Made by a program: the position numbers and the translations under genes | Part shown: in pieces, positions 1 to 7,124 of the stretch | Numbering within the stretch: the first letter of the stretch is position 1 | How the letters are laid out: the number at the start of each line of letters is the position of its first letter | Notes under the pieces: generated by a model | Seen by the model: only the letters and a program-made list of their open reading frames with translations | Database searches by the model: none | What the model was told of the DNA's origin: nothing | Source of the DNA: Phycisphaerae bacterium | GTDB taxonomy: Bacteria > Planctomycetota > Phycisphaerae > Sedimentisphaerales > Anaerobacaceae | Direction: 5' to 3' | DNA length: 10,729 nucleotides | Assembly: GCA_030667885.1 (NCBI GenBank) | Contig: DAOUVA010000089.1 | Location: 1 to 10,729 of the forward strand

Positions 1-1310
1 GACGATTCAACCCATTTGAAGTTTCCTACCCGTGCCCCTTTATTGCTGCGGCGCTGCCAGAACATTTCCTTACGAGGTGACTTTTGTTTGCCGGCGAGCA
101 CCTGCGTCATATCGAAGCCATCAAGGGGTATGCCTTTTGGCGGGCTGGTACCTGCGGCGCGGCAGAGCATTGGGAAAATCTCCATAGAAGTCAGGAATTC
201 GCTGCATACGGTTCCTGAGGGTATTGCACCCGGCCAGCGGCAAATGGCGGGTACACGAATTCCACCTTCGAACGTATCACCTTTTTTGCCCCGCAGCGGA
301 TCGTTATCTGCGCTGCCGCCACCGCCATTATCGGAGAAGAAGATGACGATGGTGTTATCCACCTGACCCTGCTCTTCCAGCGTATCGAGCATCTGGCCAA
401 TGGTTTCATCCATATAAGTAACAGCGGCCATATACCGCAGGCGTTTTGCCCTTTTGGTATTGGAGTCCTTTGGGTCATATTGGCCGTAGTGTTTTCGTAT
501 GTATTCCAGCGGCGCCTGTACGCCGGGGCGAGGGCGATTCAGATTGGAGGCGCCGTGCGGTGCATTAAACGGCACATAGCAGAAAAAGGGCTTGTTCCTA
601 TGCTTTTTAATGAATTGCAGTGCCTCCCGCCTGAAAAGGTCCGTGGCGTACGTGCCTTTGTCCTCAGTGCTCAGTTCGTTACCTCGCCGCATCGAGTGTA
701 CTCCATATCTCTCATGGGTCCAGTAGTCTATGCCGGTGTTGGTGAAACCGTAAAACTCATCGAATCCCCGCTGGAGCGGTAGGAAGCGGTGCAGTTGTCC
801 CAGATCCCACTTGCCGAAGATGCCGCTTGTATAGCCGGCTTTTTTAAGTACGCGGGGAATCAATACCTCGCGGGTGTCCATCCCTAATATATTCTCGGGT
901 GAGAAGGCGTATTCATCCGGTGTATAGAGGTGGTCAACATCGACAAGATAATTGCGGTACATATCGTAAGTGCCGTTGCGTTGCGGGTATCGGCCAGTGA
1001 GCAAACTGCCGCGTGAAGGTGTGCAGGCCGGCCAGGTGACATAGAAGTTTGTAAGCCGGGTACCGCCGGCGGCCAGGCGGTCAAGGTTGGGTGTCTTTAC
1101 TTCACTGCTTCCGAAACAGCCGAGGTCTTTATACCCCTGGTCGTCCGAGACTATGAGTAATATATTGGGCGGTCTTTTGCCGGCAGGTTTCTTAGCGAAC
1201 GCACTACTATCTGCGGTTTCGCTGGTCGTGCATCCGTTAAAGGCCAGAGCCGCGGCACTTAAGCCAGTCATCTTTATAAAATCACGTCGATGGATTGATT
1301 TCTCGGGCAT
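1..1310 (-). CDS. S1-family sulfatase, Tat-exported, partial (C-terminus outside window)
   Basis: The minus-strand frame is open from an ATG at 1310-1308 to the window edge (436 codons), so the stop is not seen. The N-terminus has a Tat signal (HRRDFIK, residues 7-13, then a hydrophobic stretch) ending at Cys27; FNGC is a poor lipobox. The sulfatase signature CTPSRGSLLTG starts at Cys96, the residue normally converted to formylglycine, with Arg100 in place. Metal ligands are visible at D56-D57 (SDDQG) and D327-N328 (FSDNGG). H252 (NAPHG) and the LRGKKGDTFEGG stretch (339-350) match the other active-site blocks. The family hydrolyses sulfate esters, often on algal or host polysaccharides; the substrate here is unknown. 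The usual GKWHLG reads GKWDLG (167-169), an unusual change. The start is supported by AAAGGTAG at 1323-1316, five bases upstream. It is divergent from the DUF1080 lipoprotein gene. Confidence 0.95.
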   Translation of the reverse strand, partial: MPEKSIHRRDFIKMTGLSAAALAFNGCTTSETADSSAFAKKPAGKRPPNILLIVSDDQGYKDLGCFGSSEVKTPNLDRLAAGGTRLTNFYVTWPACTPSRGSLLTGRYPQRNGTYDMYRNYLVDVDHLYTPDEYAFSPENILGMDTREVLIPRVLKKAGYTSGIFGKWDLGQLHRFLPLQRGFDEFYGFTNTGIDYWTHERYGVHSMRRGNELSTEDKGTYATDLFRREALQFIKKHRNKPFFCYVPFNAPHGASNLNRPRPGVQAPLEYIRKHYGQYDPKDSNTKRAKRLRYMAAVTYMDETIGQMLDTLEEQGQVDNTIVIFFSDNGGGGSADNDPLRGKKGDTFEGGIRVPAICRWPGAIPSGTVCSEFLTSMEIFPMLCRAAGTSPPKGIPLDGFDMTQVLAGKQKSPRKEMFWQRRSNKGARVGNFKWVES

Positions 1311-1489
1311 AGTTGCTACCTTTCAAATACTTTTGTCCGGCGTTTCCATTAAAGCTTTTCCATGGACTTTTGCTTTCGGGTTTCACTATGATACCAAAAA
1401 CTTCTTTGAATTGTAGTAATTTACAAGTGTTTTCACACATTTTGCTACTAAAGTCATCTAAAACATAAAGTTCAGTCGGAAACATACTA

Positions 1490-1518
1490 TTGGCGCTGCT
1501 TGTCTATATGTATATAAT
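1490..1518 (+). promoter_or_regulatory. Probable sigma-70 promoter of the DUF1080 lipoprotein gene
   Basis: TTGGCG (1490-1495) is followed after 17 bp by a perfect TATAAT (1513-1518). The predicted transcript would start near 1525 and carry a leader of about 80 nt. That leader contains a short hairpin around 1548-1564 (CCTTA and TAAGG arms). The sites are read directly from the sequence; activity is inferred. Confidence 0.6.
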
Positions 1519-1591
1519 TCTCACAATTGGTAATCGACCGAGACTTTCGCCTTACTGTAAGGTGAGGAGATTGCCAAGAAGACCAATTTGG

Positions 1592-1598
1592 AAAGGAG
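1592..1598 (+). promoter_or_regulatory. Ribosome binding site that fixes the start of the DUF1080 gene
   Basis: AAAGGAG lies eight bases before the ATG at 1607. The reading frame stays open upstream to 1490, but that extension has no ribosome site and would bury the lipoprotein signal peptide, so 1607 is the start. Confidence 0.85.
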
Positions 1599-1606
1599 CA
1601 ATTAAG

Positions 1607-2422
1607 ATGAGGACAGTTTTAATTTGTGTTGTTGTTTGCATGCTTGCGATTTTGGCCGGATGTGCTACGACCGAGCAAGCGGCCAAGAAGGGTGAAATAC
1701 GTCAGTATGTGGAAACCGATACCGGCCGGTGGCTTATTCATGATATGAATAGACCTGCGCCGGTGGTGATAAAGCCCGGCGTTGAGAGTACACAAGATGT
1801 CGTGGGGAAGGCCCCTTCCGATTCTGTGGTTTTATTCGATGGGACGGGTTTGTCGGAATGGACAGACACCAAGGGCGGTCGGTCGAAATGGATTATGGGG
1901 GAAGGCTATATGGAGTGCGTTAAAGGCTCGGGCTATATCCAGAGCAAACGCGAGTTCGGTTCATGTCAGTTGCATGTTGAGTTTGCCACTCCCTCAAGGG
2001 TTCAGGGCAGTAGCCAGGGACGAGGTAACAGCGGGGTGTTTCTGATGGGGCAATACGAGATCCAGGTCCTCGATTCCTATAACAATAGAACTTATGCGGA
2101 CGGCCAGTGTTCTGCGCTTTACGGCAGGGCGGTTCCCTTAGTGAACGCCAGCCGGGGGCCGGGGCAGTGGCAATCTTATGATATCATTTTTCATCGTCCT
2201 ACTTTCAAGGGTGATAAGGTCGTAAAAAAGGCGACGTTTACGGTTTTGCATAACAGTGTGGTCGTTCATGATCATGTCGTGCTCACAGGGGGGACCGGCT
2301 GGAAAGGCCAACATGCGATATCCGACTATGTGCCGCATGGAGACACAGGGCCAATCTCACTGCAGGACCACGGCAATCCTGTGAGATACCGAAATATATG
2401 GGTTCGCGAGCTTGCCGACTAA
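1607..2422 (+). CDS. DUF1080 / 3-keto-disaccharide hydrolase-like lipoprotein
   Basis: This encodes 271 residues. It starts with a type II signal peptide (MRTVLICVVVCMLAILAGC) with lipobox LAGC and lipidated Cys19, so it is anchored in the envelope. After a linker, residues 72-269 form one domain with the hallmarks of PF06439: LFDGTGLSEW (76-85), GNSGVFLMGQYEIQVLDS (140-157) and GPISLQDHGNPVRYRNIWVREL at the C-terminus. The family has a concanavalin-like beta-sandwich fold. Characterised members cleave 3-keto-glycosides, and many others are uncharacterised and very abundant in planctomycetes, so the reaction here is inferred. It is divergent from the sulfatase gene, has its own promoter and ends before a strong terminator, so it is probably monocistronic. 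The two neighbours together suggest sugar-polymer breakdown. Confidence 0.9.
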   Translation: MRTVLICVVVCMLAILAGCATTEQAAKKGEIRQYVETDTGRWLIHDMNRPAPVVIKPGVESTQDVVGKAPSDSVVLFDGTGLSEWTDTKGGRSKWIMGEGYMECVKGSGYIQSKREFGSCQLHVEFATPSRVQGSSQGRGNSGVFLMGQYEIQVLDSYNNRTYADGQCSALYGRAVPLVNASRGPGQWQSYDIIFHRPTFKGDKVVKKATFTVLHNSVVVHDHVVLTGGTGWKGQHAISDYVPHGDTGPISLQDHGNPVRYRNIWVRELAD

Positions 2423-2445
2423 TAACGCGGACAGACCAGCAAAAT

Positions 2446-2491
2446 AAAAAACCCGGAGCCTTGTTATAACAAAAAGGTTTCGGGTTTTTTT
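2446..2491 (+). terminator. Rho-independent terminator after the DUF1080 gene
   Basis: The arms AACCCGGAGCC (2450-2460) and GGTTTCGGGTT (2476-2486) pair over 11 bp with two G-U pairs, and a run of T follows to 2491. The A-run before the 5' arm can extend the stem and could also let it work on the minus strand. The loop TTGTTATAACAA is itself palindromic. It starts 24 bp after the stop codon. Confidence 0.9.
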
Positions 2492-2492
2492 A

Positions 2493-2677
2493 TGCTTAGA
2501 GAAAGCGGAGCGGATTATATGAATATCTGTTCTGCTGATATCGTTGTGGTTTTATATACCTTAGCTAAGCATTTTCAGGTACCAAATATTTGTAAGTTCA
2601 ACAAGTTGTAAAGGCGCAATGATTTGTTTTAATAAATTCCACAATCGCGGGGGTAAATATTGAATTTTTCCTTCTTG
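2493..2677. other. Intergenic stretch upstream of efp, no gene seen
   Basis: Neither strand has a convincing reading frame here. The only structure noticed is a perfect 8-bp inverted repeat, ATGCTTAG (2492-2499) and CTAAGCAT (2565-2572), with a 65-base spacer. No function is proposed. Confidence 0.4.
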
Positions 2678-2705
2678 TTGACATTTTGTGGCAATTTTGC
2701 ACAAT
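2678..2705 (+). promoter_or_regulatory. Candidate promoter of efp
   Basis: A perfect -35 hexamer TTGACA (2678-2683) is followed after 16 bp by CACAAT (2700-2705), which matches four of six -10 positions. An alternative -10, TATACT (2712-2717), is better in sequence but too far from this -35. Either would start transcription within about 50 bp of the efp ATG. Confidence 0.45.
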
Positions 2706-2722
2706 AACGGCTATACTAACCG

Positions 2723-2737
2723 ACTATTAATAATAGT
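2723..2737. repeat. Perfect AT-rich palindrome in the efp leader
   Basis: ACTATTA-A-TAATAGT is a perfect 7-bp inverted repeat with a one-base centre, followed by a short T-run and the efp ribosome site. It could be an operator or a weak hairpin. All but two of the stem pairs are A-T, so a stable RNA structure is unlikely. Confidence 0.5.
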
Positions 2738-2754
2738 ATTTTTTGGAGTACGAT

Positions 2755-3315
2755 ATGAGAGCATCTGAAATGAATAAAGGTCAGACCGTCAAGATTGACG
2801 GCAAATTGTATGCGATAGTTGATTATCATCACGTCAAGTTGGGCAAAGGCGGCGCGGTGTATCAAACAAAGCTTAAGAGTCTGATCGACGGTACGATTCA
2901 AAATGTCCGTTTGCGTTCGGAGGAAAACGTTGAAGAGGCTTATCTGGACAAGAGAACGTATGAATATCTTTATTCGTCCGGTAGTGAACATGTTCTGATG
3001 GATACCACGACCTACGACCAGATTAGTCTCGATGATGATGCATTTGGCGATGGGCAGAAATATCTTAAGCCGAACACTCAGTTGCAGGTAAGTATTTATG
3101 AGGGCAAGCCCATCATCATAACTCTGCCCAACACGGTTGATTTGGAAGTTACCGATACTCCCCCTGAGATTAAAGGTGCCACGGCGACAAATCAAAACAA
3201 GCCCGCAACCCTCGAAACCGGTTTGGTTGTGCAGGTGCCGGCTTTTATTAAGCTTGGCGAGCTTATCCGTGTGGATACCCGCACGGGCGAGTATCTAACG
3301 CGAGTAAAAGGATAA
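2755..3315 (+). CDS. efp: Elongation factor P
   Basis: This encodes 186 residues, the normal EF-P length. EF-P binds the ribosome between the P and E sites and relieves stalling at polyproline stretches. The KOW-like domain I covers about residues 1-63, with the acceptor loop KLGKGGA; Lys31 at its tip corresponds to the modified Lys34 of E. coli. OB domains II and III follow. The PROSITE-type EF-P signature is matched fully in residues 150-170 (KPA, then G, then VP, then FIKLG), and the end IRVDTRTGEYLTRV is typical. ATG 2755 is chosen because GGAG at 2745-2748 sits six bases upstream; a TTG at 2743 in the same frame overlaps that site. The residue before the Gly-Lys-Gly tip is Leu where E. 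coli has Pro. No modification enzyme (EpmA/B, EarP, YmfI) is encoded in the window. Confidence 0.97.
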   Translation: MRASEMNKGQTVKIDGKLYAIVDYHHVKLGKGGAVYQTKLKSLIDGTIQNVRLRSEENVEEAYLDKRTYEYLYSSGSEHVLMDTTTYDQISLDDDAFGDGQKYLKPNTQLQVSIYEGKPIIITLPNTVDLEVTDTPPEIKGATATNQNKPATLETGLVVQVPAFIKLGELIRVDTRTGEYLTRVKG

Positions 3316-3488
3316 CGAAATACGAGGCACGAAATTCTAAATACGAAATTCATCCTTCGTAGTAATACTACTTATAGCGGACGAATTCAAATGTCTAAAA
3401 TCCAAATGATAAAAACTTTTTTGAACATTTGGAAATTTGGGTTTTAATATTATTTCGGATTTAGATATTCGATATTTGGATTTTTCAT
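3314..3488. repeat. AT-rich palindromic/mosaic repeat between efp and secA
   Basis: The spacer is built of short repeated units. ACGAAAT-type units recur three times in 3314-3351 (starting near 3314, 3329 and 3343). TCCAAATG (3401-3408) pairs with CATTTGGA (3426-3433). AAAATCCAAAT (3397-3407) pairs with ATTTGGATTTT (3474-3484), and TCTAAAT near 3347 has its complement ATTTAGA near 3460. Long AT-rich mosaics of this style are, from memory, dispersed in planctomycete and related genomes, but no second copy lies in this window. A weak promoter-like pair, TTGAAC (3421) and TAATAT (3445), falls inside it. Confidence 0.6.
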
Positions 3489-3492
3489 TTTT

Positions 3493-6400
3493 ATGTTTGA
3501 AATAATAAGCAAAATCCTGTTAAAAAGATTTGGGACGCGTGCTAAACGGCTTGGGAAATCCTATGTAGAAGCCGCGCGTCCAGCAGAGCAGTTCGAGGAG
3601 CAAACGAAAAAGCTCGATGACGAGGCACTGAAGGCAAAGACCGCCGAGTTCAAGGCCGCTATAAAAGACGGAACCAGGCCCGAGGATATCCTGCTTGAAG
3701 CTTTTGCAGTTGTTCGCGAAGCGGCAAGGCGAAATGTCAAGATGCGTCACTTTGACGTACAGCTTGCCGGCGGCAGAGTCCTTTATGAGGGTAAAATCGC
3801 CGAAATGGCTACCGGTGAAGGTAAAACTCTGGTAGCAACATTAGCGTCGTATCTCGTTTATCTAACCGGAAGAAAGGTTCACGTCGTTACTGTCAACGAT
3901 TACCTGGCTAAGCGTGATGCGGAATGGATGAAGCCGGTCTATAGTGCTTTAGGCTTGACCGTAGGTGCCATTCAGGCGGACATGGACACTGCCGGTGATG
4001 ATCGTAGAAGCCAGTATGCCTGTGATATAAATTACGGTACGAATAATGAATTCGGCTTCGATTATCTTCGCGATAATATGAAGACGTCACTTGAGCAGAT
4101 GGTACAGGGGAATCTGGAGTACGCGATAATCGACGAGGTCGATTCGATTCTGATTGACGAAGCCAGGACTCCGCTAATCATATCCGGTCCGGCTTTCGAT
4201 GATGTTACCAAATATAAAAAAGCCGACCAGGTCGCAAGAAAGCTGCTCAGTCTGCAAAGCACCTACGACCGAATCAAAAAACAACTTGATGCGTCCGAGC
4301 GGGCGATAGCCAGCGCTCAGGGCGAGCTGTCCAATTCAAAGAAAGATAAGGACAGTGAGCGAATTGAAAAGGCCCGCAAGGCAATTGAAAAAAGCCAGGC
4401 CGAACTCGAAGACGCTCAAGCCAGATTGGAAGGCACTACGCAATATTATGAAGTAGAATATGACAAAAAAGCGGTTAATCTTACGCATGAAGGAGTGGGG
4501 GCTGCACAGGAAATCGCCGGAGTAGGTTCATTCTATACGGGGGCAAATAATGATTGGGATAAACTCATACGACAGAGCCTACGGGCCCATGTAACTTTTG
4601 TGCGGGAGAAAGACTATGTTGTTATGGACGGCAAGGTCGTAATCGTTGACGAATTTACTGGCCGCTTGATGCAGGGCCGGCAGTGGTCCGATGGGCTGCA
4701 CCAGGCGGTCGAGGCAAAAGAAGCTGTTACTGTAAAAGAAGAGACTCAGACGCTGGCCACTATTACGCTACAGAACTTCTTCAAGCTCTACGAGCAGATA
4801 GCGGGAATGACCGGCACCGCCGCCACCGAAGCCGAAGAGTTTATGAACATCTACAAACTCGATGTCGTCGTAATACCCACCAACAAACCCTGCATCAGGG
4901 ACGACCAGGATGACGCAATATATCAGTCAATACGCGAAAAAAATAACGCCATAGTTGAGCAGATAAATGAAGTTAGCGCATCCGGCAGACCTGTACTTGT
5001 GGGGACGGTCAGTGTAGAAAAGAACGAGTCGCTGTCGGCGGCTCTTCAGAAAAGATTCGGTATTGAGCACGAATTGCTCAATGCCAAGCATCACGAAAGA
5101 GAAGCTCTTATTGTCGCCAAGGCCGGTCAGCAGCATAAAAGCCGGGACGGCACAATGCGCGGTAATATAACAATTGCAACGAATATGGCCGGTCGGGGAA
5201 CTGATATCGTACTCGGGCCGGGAGTAGCGGAACTTGGCGGGCTGCACGTACTAGGTACCGAGCGACATGAGGCCAGAAGAATTGATAATCAGCTCCGGGG
5301 GCGAACAGGAAGGCAGGGAAACGCCGGCTCCACCCAGTTCTTCCTGTGCTTTGAAGACGACTTAATGCGAATCTTCGCGCCTGAGTGGACTGTCAAAGCG
5401 CTTTCCTGGATAGGCTGGGAAGAGGGTCAGCCAATCTACCACAAGAGGATAAGCAAGGGCATCGAAAAGGCACAAAAGAAGGTTGAGGAACGCAACTTCG
5501 AGGTACGCAAAAGCCTGCTCGAATACGATGAGGTGATGGACTACCAGCGAAAAATCTTTTACTCGCGCCGACGTGAGATCCTGGCCGGCAAAGGGCTTAA
5601 ACAAGTCATCCAGGAAATGATTAACTCTACAATCGCGATGAATTGTAAAACCATGCTCGGTAAGGACTACCCTTATAAATGCATTTGTGAATGGGCGAGG
5701 AGAAACCTCAGTATAGACCTGAAGCTTTCGGATATCGGTGGGGCAAAGGCAGATGAAATAGAACAATTAATAAAACAGGAGGCAAAGGACAATGCCTCCA
5801 ATAATATATCACTTTCGATGGGTGAATATTTTGAGGACTATGGTGATCCGCGGACGTGGGACATTAGCGGATTGTGTAAATGGGCGATGAGTTCATTCCA
5901 GGTCAATCTAAGTCAAGGTAAAATCAAGCATCAATCACCGGAAGAAATAGAAGAACAATTAATCGAAGCCGCCGCCGGTCAAATCGACAAAAAAGATTGT
6001 TCGCAATTAGTCGAATTTCTTAAGGATGGTTTTGCCTTAAACACTTTTGCCGAGTGGGCACGGGCCAAGTTCGATATACAACTGGACATCACAGAATTAG
6101 CAGACCTTACCGAATCGCAAATCCGTAAACAGCTCGAAGAAAAGACGGCAGTAAAATATAAACAAAGAGAGATTGAGTATCCTGTTGAATTCGCGATGAA
6201 TATGGTTTTCGGTCCGCAGGGTGCTAACGTATATGCGTATGAGTCGCTGGCCGATTGGGCCAACAAAAAATATAACGCCGACTTATCTGTCGAACGGATA
6301 CAGAGCACCAAACCCCGCCACCTGCATAAACAACTGCTGGAATTAAGTGAGAGCTTTAACAATGGGCAATTAGAGAAGGAACTGGGCGATAAAATCAGCA

Positions 6401-6981
6401 GCCTGAATACTGCGGATTTAGTGAGTTGGGCTAATGAAAGATTCCAGTCCTCTTTCACAGAATACGACCTGGCCGGCGATGGCCCGGAAGTCAAAGACAA
6501 GCTGTCTGAGGTTGCAAAAGAATTTTTACGCGCCGAGCTCAGCGATCTTGAAAAATATGTTTTGGTCCAGGTTTACGACAGTACCTGGAAGGACCATCTC
6601 TATTCGATGGATCATCTGAAAGACAGCATTTGGATGCGATCCTGGGCGGAGAAGGATCCTAAAACCGAATACAAACGCGAAGGTTCCCGAATGTTCGATG
6701 AAATGCTCGACAGTATTGAGGATCGAGTTACGGATATTATCTTCAAGGTGCATCTCGAAGCCGGTGCCAGGGCGCGAAATGTCTGGAATGTAAGTTCAAC
6801 AAGCCACGATGAGGTCGGTCAGTTCGCCATGGCTGAGCGACAGCGGGCCGCCGCTCAGGCGCCTCAGGGTGAACAAAAAGTAAAGCAGATAAAGCTGGAG
6901 CAGCCCAAAGTCGGCCGCAATGCACCCTGCCCCTGCGGAAGCGGAAAAAAGTACAAAAAGTGCTGCGGAAAGGCCCAATAA
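3493..6981 (+). CDS. secA: Protein translocase ATPase SecA, enlarged
   Basis: SecA drives preproteins through SecYEG using ATP. The 1162 residues contain Walker A MATGEGKT (105-112, Lys111), Walker B IIDEVD (212-217), VDEFTGRLM with GRQWSDGLHQ (385-404), TNMAGRGTD (563-571), QLRGRTGRQG (600-609), the helical scaffold near 676-700, DSTWKDHL (1029-1036) of the two-helix-finger region, and a C-terminal zinc motif PCPCGSGKKYKKCC (Cys1146, 1148, 1157, 1158). It is much longer than the roughly 850-900 residues common elsewhere. One extra block is a charged coiled coil at about 250-315. The other is a wing region between LEYDEV and DSTWKDHL that spans about 350 residues against about 130 in E. coli, and it holds five W-A-centred repeats. 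The N-terminus MFEIISKILLKRFG fits the family, so ATG 3493 is right although no ribosome site precedes it. Confidence 0.98.
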   Translation: MFEIISKILLKRFGTRAKRLGKSYVEAARPAEQFEEQTKKLDDEALKAKTAEFKAAIKDGTRPEDILLEAFAVVREAARRNVKMRHFDVQLAGGRVLYEGKIAEMATGEGKTLVATLASYLVYLTGRKVHVVTVNDYLAKRDAEWMKPVYSALGLTVGAIQADMDTAGDDRRSQYACDINYGTNNEFGFDYLRDNMKTSLEQMVQGNLEYAIIDEVDSILIDEARTPLIISGPAFDDVTKYKKADQVARKLLSLQSTYDRIKKQLDASERAIASAQGELSNSKKDKDSERIEKARKAIEKSQAELEDAQARLEGTTQYYEVEYDKKAVNLTHEGVGAAQEIAGVGSFYTGANNDWDKLIRQSLRAHVTFVREKDYVVMDGKVVIVDEFTGRLMQGRQWSDGLHQAVEAKEAVTVKEETQTLATITLQNFFKLYEQIAGMTGTAATEAEEFMNIYKLDVVVIPTNKPCIRDDQDDAIYQSIREKNNAIVEQINEVSASGRPVLVGTVSVEKNESLSAALQKRFGIEHELLNAKHHEREALIVAKAGQQHKSRDGTMRGNITIATNMAGRGTDIVLGPGVAELGGLHVLGTERHEARRIDNQLRGRTGRQGNAGSTQFFLCFEDDLMRIFAPEWTVKALSWIGWEEGQPIYHKRISKGIEKAQKKVEERNFEVRKSLLEYDEVMDYQRKIFYSRRREILAGKGLKQVIQEMINSTIAMNCKTMLGKDYPYKCICEWARRNLSIDLKLSDIGGAKADEIEQLIKQEAKDNASNNISLSMGEYFEDYGDPRTWDISGLCKWAMSSFQVNLSQGKIKHQSPEEIEEQLIEAAAGQIDKKDCSQLVEFLKDGFALNTFAEWARAKFDIQLDITELADLTESQIRKQLEEKTAVKYKQREIEYPVEFAMNMVFGPQGANVYAYESLADWANKKYNADLSVERIQSTKPRHLHKQLLELSESFNNGQLEKELGDKISSLNTADLVSWANERFQSSFTEYDLAGDGPEVKDKLSEVAKEFLRAELSDLEKYVLVQVYDSTWKDHLYSMDHLKDSIWMRSWAEKDPKTEYKREGSRMFDEMLDSIEDRVTDIIFKVHLEAGARARNVWNVSSTSHDEVGQFAMAERQRAAAQAPQGEQKVKQIKLEQPKVGRNAPCPCGSGKKYKKCCGKAQ
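5680..6516 (+). repeat. Five degenerate repeats in the SecA wing region
   Basis: In SecA residues 730-1008 the pattern W-A-x3-(F/Y/N)-x3-(L/F) is followed by a helix ending in I/L-x3-L. It recurs with Trp at 734, 797, 855, 922 and 979, spacings of 63, 58, 67 and 57 residues. The cores read CEWARRNLSIDL, CKWAMSSFQVNL, AEWARAKFDIQL, ADWANKKYNADL and VSWANERFQSSF. The second unit begins WDISGL, resembling the E. coli wing segment WDIPGLQERLKNDFDLDL as I remember it. The DNA copies have diverged, so the duplications are old. Confidence 0.8.
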
Positions 6982-7012
6982 AGCCTCCCATCCATTTTTT
7001 CATAAATATTAT

Positions 7013-7041
7013 TTGACAAATATGAGTGAGGTGTCTATATT
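7013..7041 (+). promoter_or_regulatory. Strong sigma-70 promoter upstream of the Fur-family gene
   Basis: A perfect TTGACA (7013-7018), a 17-bp spacer and TATATT (7036-7041, five of six) give one of the best promoter matches in the window. Transcription would begin near 7048, inside the Fur box and about 260 bp before the next gene. Confidence 0.8.
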
Positions 7042-7044
7042 GTA

Positions 7045-7063
7045 GATATTGATAATCGTTATC
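7045..7063. promoter_or_regulatory. Fur box
   Basis: GATATTGATAATCGTTATC matches 17 of 19 positions of the classical Fur consensus GATAATGATAATCATTATC. The core is a perfect palindrome, ATTGATAA-TCG-TTATCAAT (7048-7066). It begins four bases after the -10 box, so a bound Fur-type repressor would cover the transcription start. The nearest gene downstream codes for a Fur-family protein, suggesting autoregulation. Confidence 0.85.
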
Positions 7064-7124
7064 AATAGAAGTGGTAGGTTGAAAATATCTTATTTGTTGC
7101 TCTGTAGGAAACACGGCCAGTCAT

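Noticed and set aside
1087..1416. Plus-strand frame of 109 codons
   Set aside because: It runs antisense to the sulfatase start region, whose minus-strand frame has full family motifs.
1490..1606. Upstream extension of the DUF1080 frame to 1490
   Set aside because: The TTG at 1490 is the -35 box, no ribosome site precedes it, and ATG 1607 has AAAGGAG and begins a clean lipoprotein signal peptide.
2743..2754. TTG start four codons upstream of efp ATG
   Set aside because: It overlaps the GGAG ribosome site of the ATG at 2755, which gives a normal EF-P N-terminus.
5979..6500. Minus-strand frame of 173 codons inside secA
   Set aside because: It is a shadow of the SecA wing repeats, low in complexity (Ser/Leu-rich) with no start context.
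6743..7114. Minus-strand frame of 123 codons overlapping the secA 3' end
   Set aside because: It is antisense to the conserved SecA C-terminus and its zinc motif and would begin across the Fur-box promoter; no family features were seen.
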